Below, in pieces: positions 24,866-36,938 of a stretch of DNA of 64,000 bases. The position numbers were made by a program, and so were the translations under genes. This stretch comes from Chrysoperla carnea. Taxonomy: Eukaryota > Arthropoda > Insecta > Neuroptera > Chrysopidae. The stretch is taken from positions 43,249,935-43,313,934 of the forward strand of contig NC_058338.1 in the NCBI RefSeq assembly GCF_905475395.1, written 5' to 3'. The stretch's first letter is position 1; each line of letters starts with the position of its first letter. The notes beneath the pieces are model-generated. The model made no database searches, was not told the origin of the DNA, and saw only the letters and a list, made by a program, of their open reading frames with translations.

Positions 24866-25478
24866 ATTACAATTATATATTGAGCGAGGACTAAATCGTT
24901 TAGCCGATCTTCAGACATTTTCGATATAAGAAATGTTTTGAGACGTCACAAGGTTAAAAAGGAGCTTTCATTCGTCGCTGTTATCACAGGCAAAACTGCC
25001 TAAACGCGAAGCATTTAGTTGACATTCGGAAACGCATCTTTATTGAAAATATCCGTCCGGCAATGCGTTTTCGCCAAGTTATACTTCGTCGGCACGGGTG
25101 TCACGGGAAGCATCGTGCAAAGTTGAATATTCTAGTTTAAAAAGTCGAGCAGAATTTGCATCAAAATTTTTCATTTTATTGAGAAAGAGACAAGCTAAAT
25201 TTATAGAATATTGCGATGATTCGAAAATTCATCTATAATCTTCAACTGAATCAGTCTGTATGTCCAAGCGTTTATTCTGTTATGACGCGAACCTTGCCTT
25301 CTGCAATTCTATGTTGTATTCATTGCAGATATCGCTCATGGTTTTGAAAATTTTCCTGAACTCTTCTCCAGCGTTTCCTCTTCTTTCAATCAAAATCTGT
25401 TTCTCAGCATCAGTTCAATATCCTCAGCTAGTTCTATAGCCTCGCCAAGGTACAGGTTTTCTGTTTGTTGGTTGAAGT
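24866..25478 (-). pseudogene. hAT transposase pseudogene (C-terminal, ZMYM1-like)
   Basis: Read on the minus strand, the segment begins with 'NLYLGEAIELAEDIE', continues after a frameshift with 'GNAGEEFRKIFKTMSDICNE' and ends with the hAT dimerisation region: 'NKDAFPNVN', 'AVLPVITATNESSFLTL', 'RLKTFLISKMSEDRLNDLVL'. At least three in-frame stops interrupt the last part, so it is dead. The pattern (A-T-x-E-x-S-F, then R-L-K-T...M-S-E-x-R-L) is characteristic of the Dimer_Tnp_hAT domain of DUF4371/ZMYM1-type transposases. The N-terminal and catalytic parts were not found. The local base composition is less A+T rich than the flanks. Confidence 0.75.
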
Positions 25479-26475
25479 AAACTTAAAAACAAAATCAAAG
25501 AATGTATCGAGCTCAAAATATGCAAGGATATCTGACTAGTCAGAGGAAATGAGTTTCATACATGAGTGAATATACAGGACTATATTGTTCATTCAAAATT
25601 TATGTTGACAGATTCTCAATAGGAGGGGTTTGACTCCTATAACCCCATCCAGTGCGCACGGACCTGAGATTTAATAAATACATTTTTAATTTTTATGTCA
25701 TTTCACAGATTACAAGTTGGTAATCATGCAAGCAATCTTTTAGTATGTGTCAGCAGAATCTGTCTCCAATATCGCGATTTAACCAAAATGCTTTGAATAT
25801 TTTAGATCTTAATCTTTTTTTAATGTATCTATGTACTGGGGTATTAGTCTTAACATATAGAAAAGGAGTATTATTAAATATTGTACACTAAAGAACTTAC
25901 AGTAACATGAAAAAATAGTTACAAAATTTGAAAAAAGTGAACATTCGTTAATCACAGCTCATAAGTATACACTTATCGTTTAATTGTAATAATATTTTAT
26001 TATTCAATAAAGAAAAGCTTAGGAACAATATTATTATAATTAAATTACAATTTAAAAAATATAATCTTGACAAAAAACTGTCATACATGAGAAATAATTA
26101 TTCATTGAGAGAATAATTAAAAAAAATATATATTTTGATTTATATAAAAAAAAAAAAAAATATCTCAGATATTTGTGATAATAAGGAATTTTTAAAATGC
26201 CTTTTGTCATGGTTAACTTGCTTTCAATAATGTGATTCTGAATATTTGAGCTCATAATATTAATATTTTCGTTTAATTCTAATATAATTTCTAAAACGTA
26301 TATAAAGTACTTATAATCTATTTATAAATTACATGCTAAATGATAATACTTTGTTGGTAAATTGGTAACAAGCGTCCTGAAATTCATTTTCAATTGATAC
26401 TTTTAAAATATTTAAGCATTTTTAGCATCATTTTAAAATAATTACAATTTAACTTCTTGTACTTGGAACAAAAAG
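25479..26475. other. 3' flank of the zinc-finger gene
   Basis: No gene seen. The right part should be the 3' UTR of the minus-strand zinc-finger gene; the nearest AATAAA on that strand is at 25996-26001, about 475 bases past the stop. An A-run lies at 26146-26160. Confidence 0.45.
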
Positions 26476-28617
26476 CTACCTACTTGTTGTTATTACATTC
26501 GTTGTGGGTGTCATAGGTGTGCAAGTTACTGATGCACTTGTACTAATACTATTTATAGAAATTGGTGTCGTTACTGATTGTACAATAATGGTTGAATTAT
26601 TATTATTATTAATATTAATATTGTTATTATTATTATTACTATTGCTCGTTGTGTCACCACTGTTATTGTTTTTATTATTCGTCGTACTATTATTATTATT
26701 TGTTACAATAGCAGAAGTATTTTTTTTATTGGAACTTGTTGTTGAATTCGTTGCATTTGCAGCAGCATTCTTTTGAGCAATATGTGTTTGATAATGTTTC
26801 GCTAAATGTGCTTTTTGTCGAAAACTTTTACCACATAAACTACATGCAAATGGTTTCTCTCCAGTATGTGTACGTATATGAACATTCACTGAGTATTTAT
26901 CTTTAAAACCTTTGGAACATATACTACAGTAATGTAAGGAGCGTTCTTTACGAACACCATTACTAGTGGATGTTGCTGTTTGAACATTTGTTTGCATATT
27001 ATTATTATTATTTGTATTTTGTTTTGTTGAACTATTACTATTTGTACGTTTGTACTTTTTTGTTGTTGGTTTGGAACTTGTTACAACAGCGGTAGTTATT
27101 GTTGATAAATTTGTTGTGGGTGGTGATGGATTAATATTTGTTGTTTGGATAATTGTTGCACCCGACGATGTTGTTGTAACGGGTGCAATAATCTCAGTAT
27201 TATTACCACCGCCAAGACTTTGTAAATCACTTGCATTCACATAAATATTATTTGCATCAACAATTGCTACCCTATCTAATTGGCAGTATTGTTGTACAGA
27301 CTCCACTACTTCATTTGCAATATGTTTTAGCTTTTCATAATCTTCAACTGGATAGGAGGTTGTATCTAATTGTGATAATAATAAATCATCCATACTTTGT
27401 GTACTCGATTCTGGATGATGAATCATTTGATTGCTGTTATCAAATAATATAATGTTATTGTTACTTAATTGTAAAGTCATCATTTGATGATCGTTTGTGG
27501 TAGCAGAGGGTGGTAATTCTTCAGTTTTTGATGGTGGAGTAGATAATGCTCGCCTTAATTCACTATGTGATTCACTATGAGGTAAAGTTTTCTTTTGATA
27601 TCGAAGAAATGTTTTACCTTGTAATGCAGAACGTAATAACGATTCAGCTGTATTTCCACTAGAATTATTACTATTCGTATTATTATTGTTACTATTACTA
27701 TTATTGTTATTATTATCGTTATTGTTATTCGTATTATTATTATCAGTTTTCCAATCGTTATTGTTATTATTATTGAAGTTATCATGTGCTTCTAACATCG
27801 GTGTATCAATCATTAACGCATTCGTAATTTCATCTTTTGTATCTGCATAACCACTATCATCGTAAGTGAATGTTTCAGATTTGATTAAACCGTCCGTTGT
27901 TAATTGTACCGTATTGTGAGGACTTAATGTTTGTTGGTCATAATTATTGTTATAACCATTTGGAATTATGTTTAATATCGAATCAATGTCTAATTGAGGT
28001 TGTGGTATATGTTCCATTGGACTGGGTGCAGGTAATGATCCATCATGATCATCTTTAACAATTGATTGGTGTGATAATAAAGTTGTTGGTGGGCGATACC
28101 AATGTGTTTGTTCCACGCCATTTAATACAGTTAATGTGTATATATGTCCATCGGTGTTATTATTTAATAATTTAGGATTGTTATTGTTATTGGCAGTATC
28201 ACATGAACTTCCACTGTTAGCATTGTTTATATTATTCGTTACAATGGTGTCAGTGGTATCTTGACTCCAACAATACTTATTTAAGTCTTCTAATATTGCT
28301 GTTTCTAGGCGTACAGTTTCTTTATCACAATTCCAAAATAATGGATCGTATGATGTGGAAATTGATGATGAATTTAAGGTTGAATTAGTTACATCTAGCG
28401 TTGTACTATTTAGTGTTTGATGATCCTGGTCAATTATTAATGTGTTGTTATTCGGTTCGATTTTTGGATCACCATTGTCGTCTTCTAAATATACATTCAC
28501 TGCACGCATTTGTTTTGTAAATGATTGGAATGATTGATTATTATCCGGGGCTATTACGAAATCAAAAAAATCGGTTTTAGATATATCTTCAGTACGGAAA
28601 GTTTCTGTTATATCCAT
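26476..28617 (-). CDS. asparagine-rich two-finger C2H2 transcription factor
   Basis: Uninterrupted coding exon of 713 residues, ATG at 28617 and stop at 26476. Two adjacent C2H2 fingers lie at about residues 562-612: 'HYCSICSKGFKDKYSVNVHI', the linker 'RTHTGEKPF', then 'ACSLCGKSFRQKAHLAKHYQ'. The rest is low complexity: poly-Asn runs at about 285-325 and 620-700, and Ser/Thr-rich stretches. Conserved-looking islands outside the fingers are 'FFDFVIAPDNN' near the start, 'LFWNCDKETVRLETAILEDL' then NKYCWS (about 100-125) and 'EKLKHIANEVVESVQQYCQL' (about 430-450). They suggest a specific insect regulator with its own activation or cofactor motifs. The protein should act in the nucleus and bind DNA. 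I could not name an orthologue. The 5' UTR contains a splice acceptor (see next entry). Confidence 0.9.
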   Translation of the reverse strand: MDITETFRTEDISKTDFFDFVIAPDNNQSFQSFTKQMRAVNVYLEDDNGDPKIEPNNNTLIIDQDHQTLNSTTLDVTNSTLNSSSISTSYDPLFWNCDKETVRLETAILEDLNKYCWSQDTTDTIVTNNINNANSGSSCDTANNNNNPKLLNNNTDGHIYTLTVLNGVEQTHWYRPPTTLLSHQSIVKDDHDGSLPAPSPMEHIPQPQLDIDSILNIIPNGYNNNYDQQTLSPHNTVQLTTDGLIKSETFTYDDSGYADTKDEITNALMIDTPMLEAHDNFNNNNNNDWKTDNNNTNNNNDNNNNNSNSNNNNTNSNNSSGNTAESLLRSALQGKTFLRYQKKTLPHSESHSELRRALSTPPSKTEELPPSATTNDHQMMTLQLSNNNIILFDNSNQMIHHPESSTQSMDDLLLSQLDTTSYPVEDYEKLKHIANEVVESVQQYCQLDRVAIVDANNIYVNASDLQSLGGGNNTEIIAPVTTTSSGATIIQTTNINPSPPTTNLSTITTAVVTSSKPTTKKYKRTNSNSSTKQNTNNNNNMQTNVQTATSTSNGVRKERSLHYCSICSKGFKDKYSVNVHIRTHTGEKPFACSLCGKSFRQKAHLAKHYQTHIAQKNAAANATNSTTSSNKKNTSAIVTNNNNSTTNNKNNNSGDTTSNSNNNNNNININNNNNSTIIVQSVTTPISINSISTSASVTCTPMTPTTNVITTSR

Positions 28618-28703
28618 AATGCTGATAAATTCAAATAGAATTGTGGAGACTTTTAAAAAAGCTGTAGGTAGCGTTTACTGATGCTGTCTTTGATTTTGGG
28701 AAT
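28618..28703 (-). other. 5' UTR segment with splice acceptor
   Basis: Directly upstream of the ATG at 28617, the minus strand reads TTTTTTGTTTCAG followed by ATTCCC, a strong acceptor after a pyrimidine-rich tract. The first exon and promoter therefore probably lie further right at an unknown distance. Confidence 0.6.
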
Positions 28704-29637
28704 CTGAAACAAAAAATTATTAAATTAGGAGTGCTGAATTAAAAAATACTAAATTAAAAATTTAAAGAGACCCCCGTCACGACATCTGTTAATAAATAAT
28801 AGTTGTATTTTCATAAATACCTTTTATATATACTATAGTGATTAGGGTTTGCTAATGGTGTCTATTTGTGTTTCTCTCTGTGGCATCGTAAGTCCTAAAC
28901 GTAGAGGTTAAATAATTTAAAAGTGATGGCTGGTCTTTGGAAGTATGTATAAGGACTTCTGATAAGATGTTTTATTAAGCTAAGGAAGCAAACTAAACCT
29001 AGCCATGTTTGTTTACCGTCATAATCTCAAATTATTTTAAATTTTGATTGTATTCCTTAGATGCAATCATGCTATTGGCTGCCTATGATATGATGGAAAT
29101 CAAACATGGCTTCGTTTGGTTGCCGCTTTCCGCTACATGTCGTGTAAATGGAGCCTAGCTCTAAGTTTCAGTTTGGTAAGTTTAAACATCTATTGTAAAC
29201 ATAGGATATGTTGCCACCTTTTATCGAAAAAAATATAGTAGGTATCTTTTTTGGAAGGGGGACGTAAAAAAATTTTGTTAGTTTGGATTTAATAATAAAT
29301 TACCTCCTGCTACTGACCAATGCATTCGTTGGACTACTACATATTGCCTAAATTAGCATACACAATTTTAATGTTAGACACCTCCCAGTTGCTTCCACTA
29401 GGCCTGTGACAGTTACAAAATCTCCCAGAAATATTTCAGTGAGCTGAAGTGATTGAGATTTTGGGCATAAGGGCACAATTGTACATAGAGAAAAAACAGC
29501 GAAAAATGTGAAGCCTCAATTTCCGTATACTGTATTTTTCAAAAGTAAACAGTTTATTTACCAAAAATATAGTAGAATTTTATATCAAATAATATGGTTG
29601 GCAACTCTAATTGCATGGAACATTTCCAGTAACTTAC

Positions 29638-29835
29638 TTCAACTTCACAGGCAACTATAAATTCACTGATATTAGTATGATTTGTGTTCCTCATATCTCG
29701 GATTCCTATTCCTATTATTGAAATATATTCTCCAACAGTGCCACTAATGTTTGCAATAATCCCAGAAACATTTTGGCATGATTGCTTACATTTCTTGCAA
29801 ATAGCAGAGTTGTACAAATTAGGTTTTCTAAAGCT
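29638..29835 (-). other. weak candidate exon with a CxxC motif
   Basis: On the minus strand about 66 codons are open, containing 'NSAICKKCKQSCQNVSGIIA' and 'DMRNTNHTNISEFIVACEVE', and the frame runs into a consensus donor GTAAGT at 29637. No start codon or homologue is recognised. It may be an exon of an unknown gene, a relic, or chance. Confidence 0.2.
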
Positions 29836-32094
29836 TCAAACCTCAGTATTCTCTCTCTTAATGACAAAAATAGTGGCACATTGTGGCTAATCGTCATGGT
29901 AGTGGCTTTAACAATGACTCGACAACTGGCTCAAATGACGCATAGAGTGTGAGTGGTGTGAAAACTATGCACAGCACCATTGTTTCTGATGAGAGTCAAT
30001 TTGACGGTTGATAGTTGATTTTTGCTCAGTGCGTTTTGCCATTTCACCATAAATTGATATACCTACGTCAACAAAACGTTTAAAAAGTAATAAACTACAA
30101 ACATAAGAACACATGGAAGTCAACATTTTCCGAGTTATTGCCGCTGTATGATGCAGCTATTCGATTCAAACGTCGAAAATTGGACTTATGATGTATTCGT
30201 TCAATTTTATTTAAAAAAATTATGTTATTAAAATAATTTTGGATTGAGAAAAACATAATTTAGAAACATCTTATTTTGTATTTACAATGTCTGACGAAGT
30301 AAACAGATTGTTATGTCCAAGTTCGAATATAGGGTACTTTTTATCTCGATGCATATTCAAAAGTATTCAAGAGTTCTTTGTCGTAATTCGTTTGGTGTCT
30401 TGATATGTTTTATCATAATGCTTCATGTACAATAAGATTTTCAGAAATATAGGCATACACGGGTTATATTCTGCATAATAATTACCGTTTTGTAGATAAT
30501 AATAATTATATTGCCAAAATTATGACTTTTAATAATATAAATAATAATAATTAAAATAATTTATGGTATTATTTAAAAAATTGTAAACAAGTATTGTACG
30601 ATTTTGATGTATATTAAAAGCATATGTTTAGCCCAAATTGTTAATAATCCAGCTCTGCAACAAGAAACAACAACAAGATATCTAATAATTTTTTCTATCT
30701 TTTTCTATTCAATTATAATACAACTACAAAAATAGTCGCTTATAAGCTGAATATTATAAATTTATTATTTTATTTCATAAATTGTAAAATAATTTTTTTC
30801 GATAAATTAATTGAAATAGATTTAAAAGCAAATAACCTCACATATCTCACTTCAGGTAGGTACCTGAAGTATTACCTTCTAATAAATAAATAATACTATG
30901 AGTAAGAAAGAGTTAAAAAACATAGTCCATTATTATTAAAACACACGATGCATGTAAGAGTAATGAGAAATCTAACTGGGTCAAAAAGAGAAATGTATTT
31001 TTTATAATATACATGTATAGAATGTGTACGAATACAATTATTACAGATAATATTGCTTCTGATTACCTATTACTTATAATCGAAAGAAAAAATGTATCTA
31101 GCTATAGTGTATATACAGCCACATTTTTATGCTATAAAGGTTTAGGTATACATATATTTTTCCACGCATTGGCTAAAAGAATACCAATGTCTCATTACAG
31201 GTATATCTATCTATTGGCTAAATACTGAGTGTACCTACCATTCATTGTTTTACATGAAAAGAGAACAAAATTGATTTTTGTTTTTTAGGGAAGACCATTG
31301 TTCTTATCTGTACAATTCAGTAGTAATGAAAGCATTGATCAATCATGGCAGAATGGATTCACGTAGTTTTTTAGAATAATTCAGTTTAGAAAAAGGAGAA
31401 ACTGTACACTTGCTATGTGTCTTTGCTGGATTATCATATGTATATTAATTGTCCAAAAAAGTGCAGTTCGATAAGAAAATCTATGGTGCATAAGGAGAGG
31501 CTGAAATTTCAAATTTTTTGAATTTAAAACATTAAAGAGAAGAAATTATACTTCAAATAGTTGATTGCGGAAAGGCTTCATTCCTAGAAGATCATTTCTA
31601 AATCATATTTGCACATTTAGGAACATAAAAGAATAATAACTATCTATACAAGCAACTTGTTAACCATGTTGGTGCATGCCAACCCCGTCTTTCTATATTT
31701 ACCAATAAAGAAAACCCCTTAAATATGTCTAGAAGAATCCAGTTTAAACAGAAAGTTCTTGAAAGTTCCAGTTGAAAGTTTTTGATTTTGTTTACAGCAT
31801 ACGTCAACTATCGTATAACTTCAAGTAAAACTAATAGATTGAGAGATATAAACTACAATAAACTAGGGGTTTGAATTGAGCCAAGTTAATACATTTAAAC
31901 TATTTTGTCTCTTACATTAAATTTTCTCTTCCTACTGGTATTCTTGGAGTATGATGGCGTTTTATTAACGGCTGTATAATAATATATACCACAATGAGTT
32001 CTGGCTTGTTCCCATGCAAGGAGACCAAATGTTTACACACAGACCCAAGAATAGCCCTTGATTATACACCACAAGGTTCTAAAAAACGAAGCCG

Positions 32095-32148
32095 TAATAA
32101 TAGATACGAGGCAAGAAAACGAGGTTAATAATAGATACGAGGCAAGAA
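32095..32148 (+). repeat. short tandem duplication, 31-base period
   Basis: TAATAATAGATACGAGGCAA plus GAA occurs at 32095-32117 and again at 32126-32148. It lies inside a 135-codon open frame that starts at TTG and is not considered a gene. Confidence 0.7.
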
Positions 32149-33150
32149 TGTACAGGCCATCTAGAGAGAACATTCTTTTCTTATCTCACCAACCGAAAAT
32201 AATAATGAAGAGAAATAACAAATGGCTTGTAACCACGCGAACACATCAAAAATACACCCTAATACAACGAGCCATATTTAAGAAGAAAAACTTTGGTACT
32301 AATAGAGATGAAATGAAGTTTAAAAAACATAGGTGTCGTTGTACGATAAGGTTTTATGCTGCTGTTGGAGTTGTAGGTCTTAATGCTAGTTGTCGAAAGA
32401 ATCAAACAAATTTTGTTTCTCGAAAAGAGTGGGAACAAGTTATTCGAGATAAAGCGAGAATGTAAAGTAGGCGTATAGTATATTCATCCAATTTTGCCAT
32501 GCCTCTTTTCATCACCTTAGTATGCCTAGATTATTATTATAGAACTACAAGCCATTAGTGTAAGGCAATTAGGAGTTTATACAAACGTAGAACCAAGAAA
32601 AGATCGATAATGGATTGCTAAGTGTTTACCATGATAAGATGGAGCGTATATCTAATTACAAGAAAAAGGAAGGGTGACCAACCAAGAAAATCCCTATTTA
32701 TGGTTATAGAGCATAAAGTATCTATCTAATTGATAATTGAATTTTTGTTGGAAGAAAGGTAAATCTACAATTTGCGGAACCTTTGATTTGTTTCAAATAA
32801 AATTAAAGAATATTAATAAAATACTATTAAAAGATCAAAAATTTTTAAAAAATAAATGATAATGTATAATATTTTTTTAAATCGTATTCTATTCATTTGT
32901 ATCTTAAATATAATATTTCTACATACCTACACACTAAAAGTTGTTGGTTGCTGGCTATGGAGGGTGGTATTATACGTCACGAGTGACCTACATACCAATT
33001 GTGCGCTGAAGCTGATCGCAGGTATATAATCTCCCATATAACAAAATATACTAACATTACACGTACATGTATATAGACACACACATTTACACACAAAGAT
33101 GGAAGATATACACTATACATTATATGTATTTTATATATGTCGGAAGCATA

Positions 33151-33236
33151 CATAGATTTAAGGAAGCAAGAATACGGCTAGGCATTTGAAAAACATAGAT
33201 TTAAGGAAGCAAGAATACGGCTAGGCATTTGAAAAA
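33151..33236 (+). repeat. perfect 43 bp tandem duplication
   Basis: The unit beginning CATAGATTTAAGGAAGCAAG and ending GGCATTTGAAAAA occurs twice without mismatch, at 33151-33193 and 33194-33236. The identity implies a recent event or an assembly artefact. Confidence 0.9.
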
Positions 33237-33541
33237 TGTAGTCAAGCAAATTAACAAGCCTTATGTATTTGAATTCACCAATAATCAACGACCACATTTC
33301 TAGGGTTTTCTTTAATGAATAACTGTAAATTTAGTTTTCCCCGTCACATTATGATTACTGTTCTGACTGGCAGGTCATTGTATCAATCCCTAAGTTTTAA
33401 TCCTTACGTGTGCACCACTAATCATTCAGGTTTACTTTAGCGAACTGTCAGTAAACCACGATTAATTTAGGACTTCCTTACTGCTGTCGCAGTCAGAAGA
33501 AATAGGTGATGATAATCTTTTATTTACGACACTGTCTAGGT

Positions 33542-33725
33542 CAGTGTTCCAAAAGTAGGCAATATTGACCCCCAGAATGAAGATTGAGTGGGGAAAAAAC
33601 AAGTGAATTCAATATCTTTGGGGAACAAAAAATGTTGTCGTGAGTTGAAGATCACCACGATGGGTTCCTCCAAAGGATCACACATAACAAGGGGTCTGCG
33701 GATAGCAAAAGTTTGGAAACTACTG
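33542..33725. mobile_element. hAT (Charlie-like) MITE
   Basis: The ends are CAGTGTTCCAAAAGTAGGCA on the left and, on the reverse strand from the right, CAGTAGTTTCCAAACTTTTG followed by CTATCCGCAGACCCC. This 'CAGTGgTTCCCAAAC...CGGACCCC' form is typical of hAT/Charlie termini. The flanking octamers GTCTAGGT and ATCCAAGT agree at 5 of 8 positions, so the target duplication is decayed. The minus-strand open frames across it are by-products. Confidence 0.65.
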
Positions 33726-35229
33726 ATCCAAGTCTTGCTATGAACGAACTGCACACTTTGATTAGACATTTTATGACGACATCTCCGAATTGAAATCTGT
33801 ACAAAGTGAGCTTCTTTGAATGAGTGAAAGTGAAAATGCTCACGTAGATTGTCTTCAATGTCAATGTAAGAGGATGCCATCATACATTCCTTTCGTGTGT
33901 TGAATTCGCATTCGGTTGTCCAACTAACAGCTATGAAAGACGATCATATAAACTGAATCCCTATTCCCATATTGATGAACAAATAGACAGACATAAATAT
34001 ATAAAAAAAATTTTCGATTTGTATACAATAAATTTACAAATTTCACTTTATTTTTGATTAGAAATTAAACAAGAGGCTTCTTAGTATATGTCTAGTCAAA
34101 TAACTATTTGCCAAAATTTCTTTACACCTTTCAGGATACAGTGAAATTTAAATTAAAGGCTTCCTTTAGTTTAAAAATTGATCACAGTGTATCCTGCATT
34201 GTAAGTAAGCCATAATAAGGTGCTAATTATATCCTAATGAATGAAAAGAAGATAGTGCAGGTATTTATATTTATATTAAGCTGCGTAATTGAAAATGATA
34301 ACGCGAACAAGTATAAGAACTCTTTTCTTCAGTGCCACTAAAATTCGAATTTTTTTATTAGTTAAAATTAACTTCCCAATATTGGCCAATCAGTATAACC
34401 CTTCTTAGAACATGAAACAACATCGTTACTTAACTTCATGCTAATAATTAAGGCTAAATTTATAGAAAAAAACAGATGTTTTCTTTCGAAGATCATATTT
34501 CAAAGAGTAGTTTTTATTGGAGACTTTACTCTCCTATCAAAATATTTGCGGTGAATAATTAAGAAGAGCCTCATTTGGTATAAACAATTTCTGATTAAGA
34601 GATATAACTATATAATGGCTCGGTGACAAGTTTTAATACACGGGCAGCTAAGTACTGTTTTAAATAATATCTTAGATTTGATAAATGGACAAATATTATT
34701 TTGATAATCGTAGCGGCATGAAACCCAACGCTGAATGAAAACCGACGTGATTTTCTCGAACATAAGGAAATTATTGACAGATGTTTAGATACTTAATTGA
34801 TTTGCTATAAGAAGATATAATAAAGCCGCAGAGAATTTTTATCGAGATTTGAGAGACACTATTCTCACCGACATCTTCCCTAAAGAAGTTGATGGTCGCA
34901 TATTTATATACGGCGATAATGACACAGAGGTGTATTTCAGGCATGGGCGAGTTATTTTAAGTCGAAATTACCATTATTATAACTTTATTGCGTATCGGTA
35001 TACGTTTCGTCTACCTATCTCAGTTTCTCTAATAGTAATGAAAAAAATGTTATCTCTCTGCCTTACTGGTATTTTTGGTTGTCACTGGTTAGGGTATCAC
35101 TGCCTTACTCGTGTTATTACAGAAGCCTGAGTGACTACTCTAACCCACGTTTGCCCATGCCTGGATATTTCAACGAACTGAAGATTTTGATTACCCCAGA
35201 ACAATGTTCCATTTTTAACTTGCCCAGTA

Positions 35230-35620
35230 TAGGAAGTTATTATATTGTATTGTATTGGGTCCGATTTTCGAAATCGAAATTTTTAACATATTTTTACGTT
35301 TCATGGTTAGGACGATCTTTTAACACCAATTTGGAGATGTATGTGCGTGTGTGTGTGTGTGTACGTACGTTCATTCGTGGTCATTTTGTTCGTAATCGAT
35401 ATCGCGCGAACAAAAAGTGATATCGACTTTGTTAAGGTGACGATCAAAGCGTATTAACAGTAATATGAACCGAAAGGAATGATATTATAAAATTCGGTCG
35501 AGTCGAGCGAGTTTTTTAAAAAATTTTTTCCTGATCGATTTCGCGCGAACCCAAAATGATATCGACTTCGTTGAGGTGTCGATCGAAGCGTACTAACGGT
35601 GTAACTATTTATTATGCTGA
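35230..35620. repeat. dispersed repeat with GT-rich core, copy 1
   Basis: It contains GGGTCCGATTTTCGAAATCG, a (GT)n/ATGT tract, then TCGATATCGCGCGAACAAAA. A related segment lies at 54740-55080 (GGGGCCGATTTTGAAAATCT, GT-rich tract, TTATCTCGCGAACTAATTAT). Internally GATATCGACTT followed by GTTRAGGTGWCGATC occurs twice (35421 and 35560). Confidence 0.6.
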
Positions 35621-36008
35621 GAAGTTATTCTGGACCTCAAGGGTCGCACCAGACCCTATCCATTGCTTTCTATAACGTATTTTATAACGTATTTTGTCTC
35701 ACCAATTAATTAACTGAAACGAGTAGCCTTTTTTCAAGGTATATTGATGCAAATGAGTGGTGTACATTATGGCAAAATCGGTCTATAGTAGAAAAGTGTA
35801 CTTTAGAAGCAATTAATCTGTCACGAAGAAATTTAGGAAGGAAATTTGAAACAGTCACATCATTTAGTAGGTTTCCTACTTATTATTAAGGAATTTTCGG
35901 CGTAGGAAAAATGTTTTCAGACTTCATAAACAATATTTCAGGTTATTTTATTTAAATTGAGATGAAAATGCATGTTTTATCACAAAGTAGTAAATTTGAA
36001 TTGGTATT

Positions 36009-36009
36009 T

Positions 36010-36085
<76 letters not shown>
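36009..36085. repeat. TA microsatellite
   Basis: About 77 bases of alternating TA with a single G interruption near 36023. Two overlapping 'Ile-Tyr' open frames on both strands arise from it and are not genes. Confidence 0.97.
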
Positions 36086-36087
<2 letters not shown>

Positions 36088-36708
36088 GTTATGAATATCT
36101 ATAATGCATTTATAGCCATTTATACAGAAGGGGGCAATAGAACATATAGCTGCAATCTCCATATTATGTATGCTACAGGTAATAAACGTATATAAATAAA
36201 AATATATTATAAATAAAATCTTACTTGTTATGTTTTTTTATACTGATTATTTTATTTGAACACCTGCCAACATAATAACCAATACATTATATGTAAAAGG
36301 TAAAACTTGTTGCCATTTAATGCTATATTTTTGTTGTATATTATTTGATTCGTATTATTGGCAATCATACTCAATTAAATTTACTACTTATGTGTTATTT
36401 GAGTACCTATTAAACGATATCAGAATCAAAGATTTAAAATATTCGATGTTAATTATAAACTAGTCTCTAATATCTGCAGCTTCGTATGCGTGAAATAAGG
36501 GCACATACTAATAATTTTTAATGGCCCTATTCCAAATGATGGTCTGCTTAGCGGTTTCGCATTGAAAAGACAACACATTATCAAAGAATAAAGATAATTT
36601 TCGTATTTATATAATTATGAATTCCCGCAGGCAAGGTAAATTTCTATAGTTAAGGTAGTACGACAACTAAGGCAATTTTAGATTTAGGGTTGAAATTCTC
36701 TGTGCCTT

Positions 36709-36938
36709 ATTTTCAACTTTGATGATGAATTTTGTTATAACTTCATGAATGTAGACGAAAAATATATATAAATTTTCGATATCTGCCTTGGTTTTCGAAA
36801 TATCGAATACTAAATAATTAAACAAAATTTTCAATTTTCCATACTTTGAAAATTACTCCAGATATCGAAAAATTGTATTCTTACTTTTCGTTTTATATTG
36901 TCAAGTTATAACATAATTCACCATCAAAATTGAAGAAA
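36709..36938. repeat. foldback element
   Basis: TTTTCAACTTTGATGATGAA then TTTTGTTATAACTT pairs with AAGTTATAACATAATTCACC then ATCAAAATTGAAGAAAA; inner AAATTTTCGATATCTG pairs with CCAGATATCGAAAAATT. No coding content. Confidence 0.7.

Noticed and set aside
26504-27785. Several hydrophobic open frames on or shifted from the zinc-finger gene (poly-Leu, Ile-rich)
   Set aside because: They are shadows of the poly-Asn codons of the real minus-strand gene; leucine runs come from antisense AAT/AAC repeats.
32058-32465. 135-codon plus-strand open frame
   Set aside because: It begins at TTG, contains the 31-base duplication, has no recognisable motif, and the first ATG comes after the repeat.
33536-33883. 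115-codon minus-strand open frame
   Set aside because: About half of it is the hAT MITE at 33542-33725; the remainder shows no homology I recognise.
35962-36195. Ile-Tyr repeat open frames on both strands
   Set aside because: Product of the TA microsatellite.
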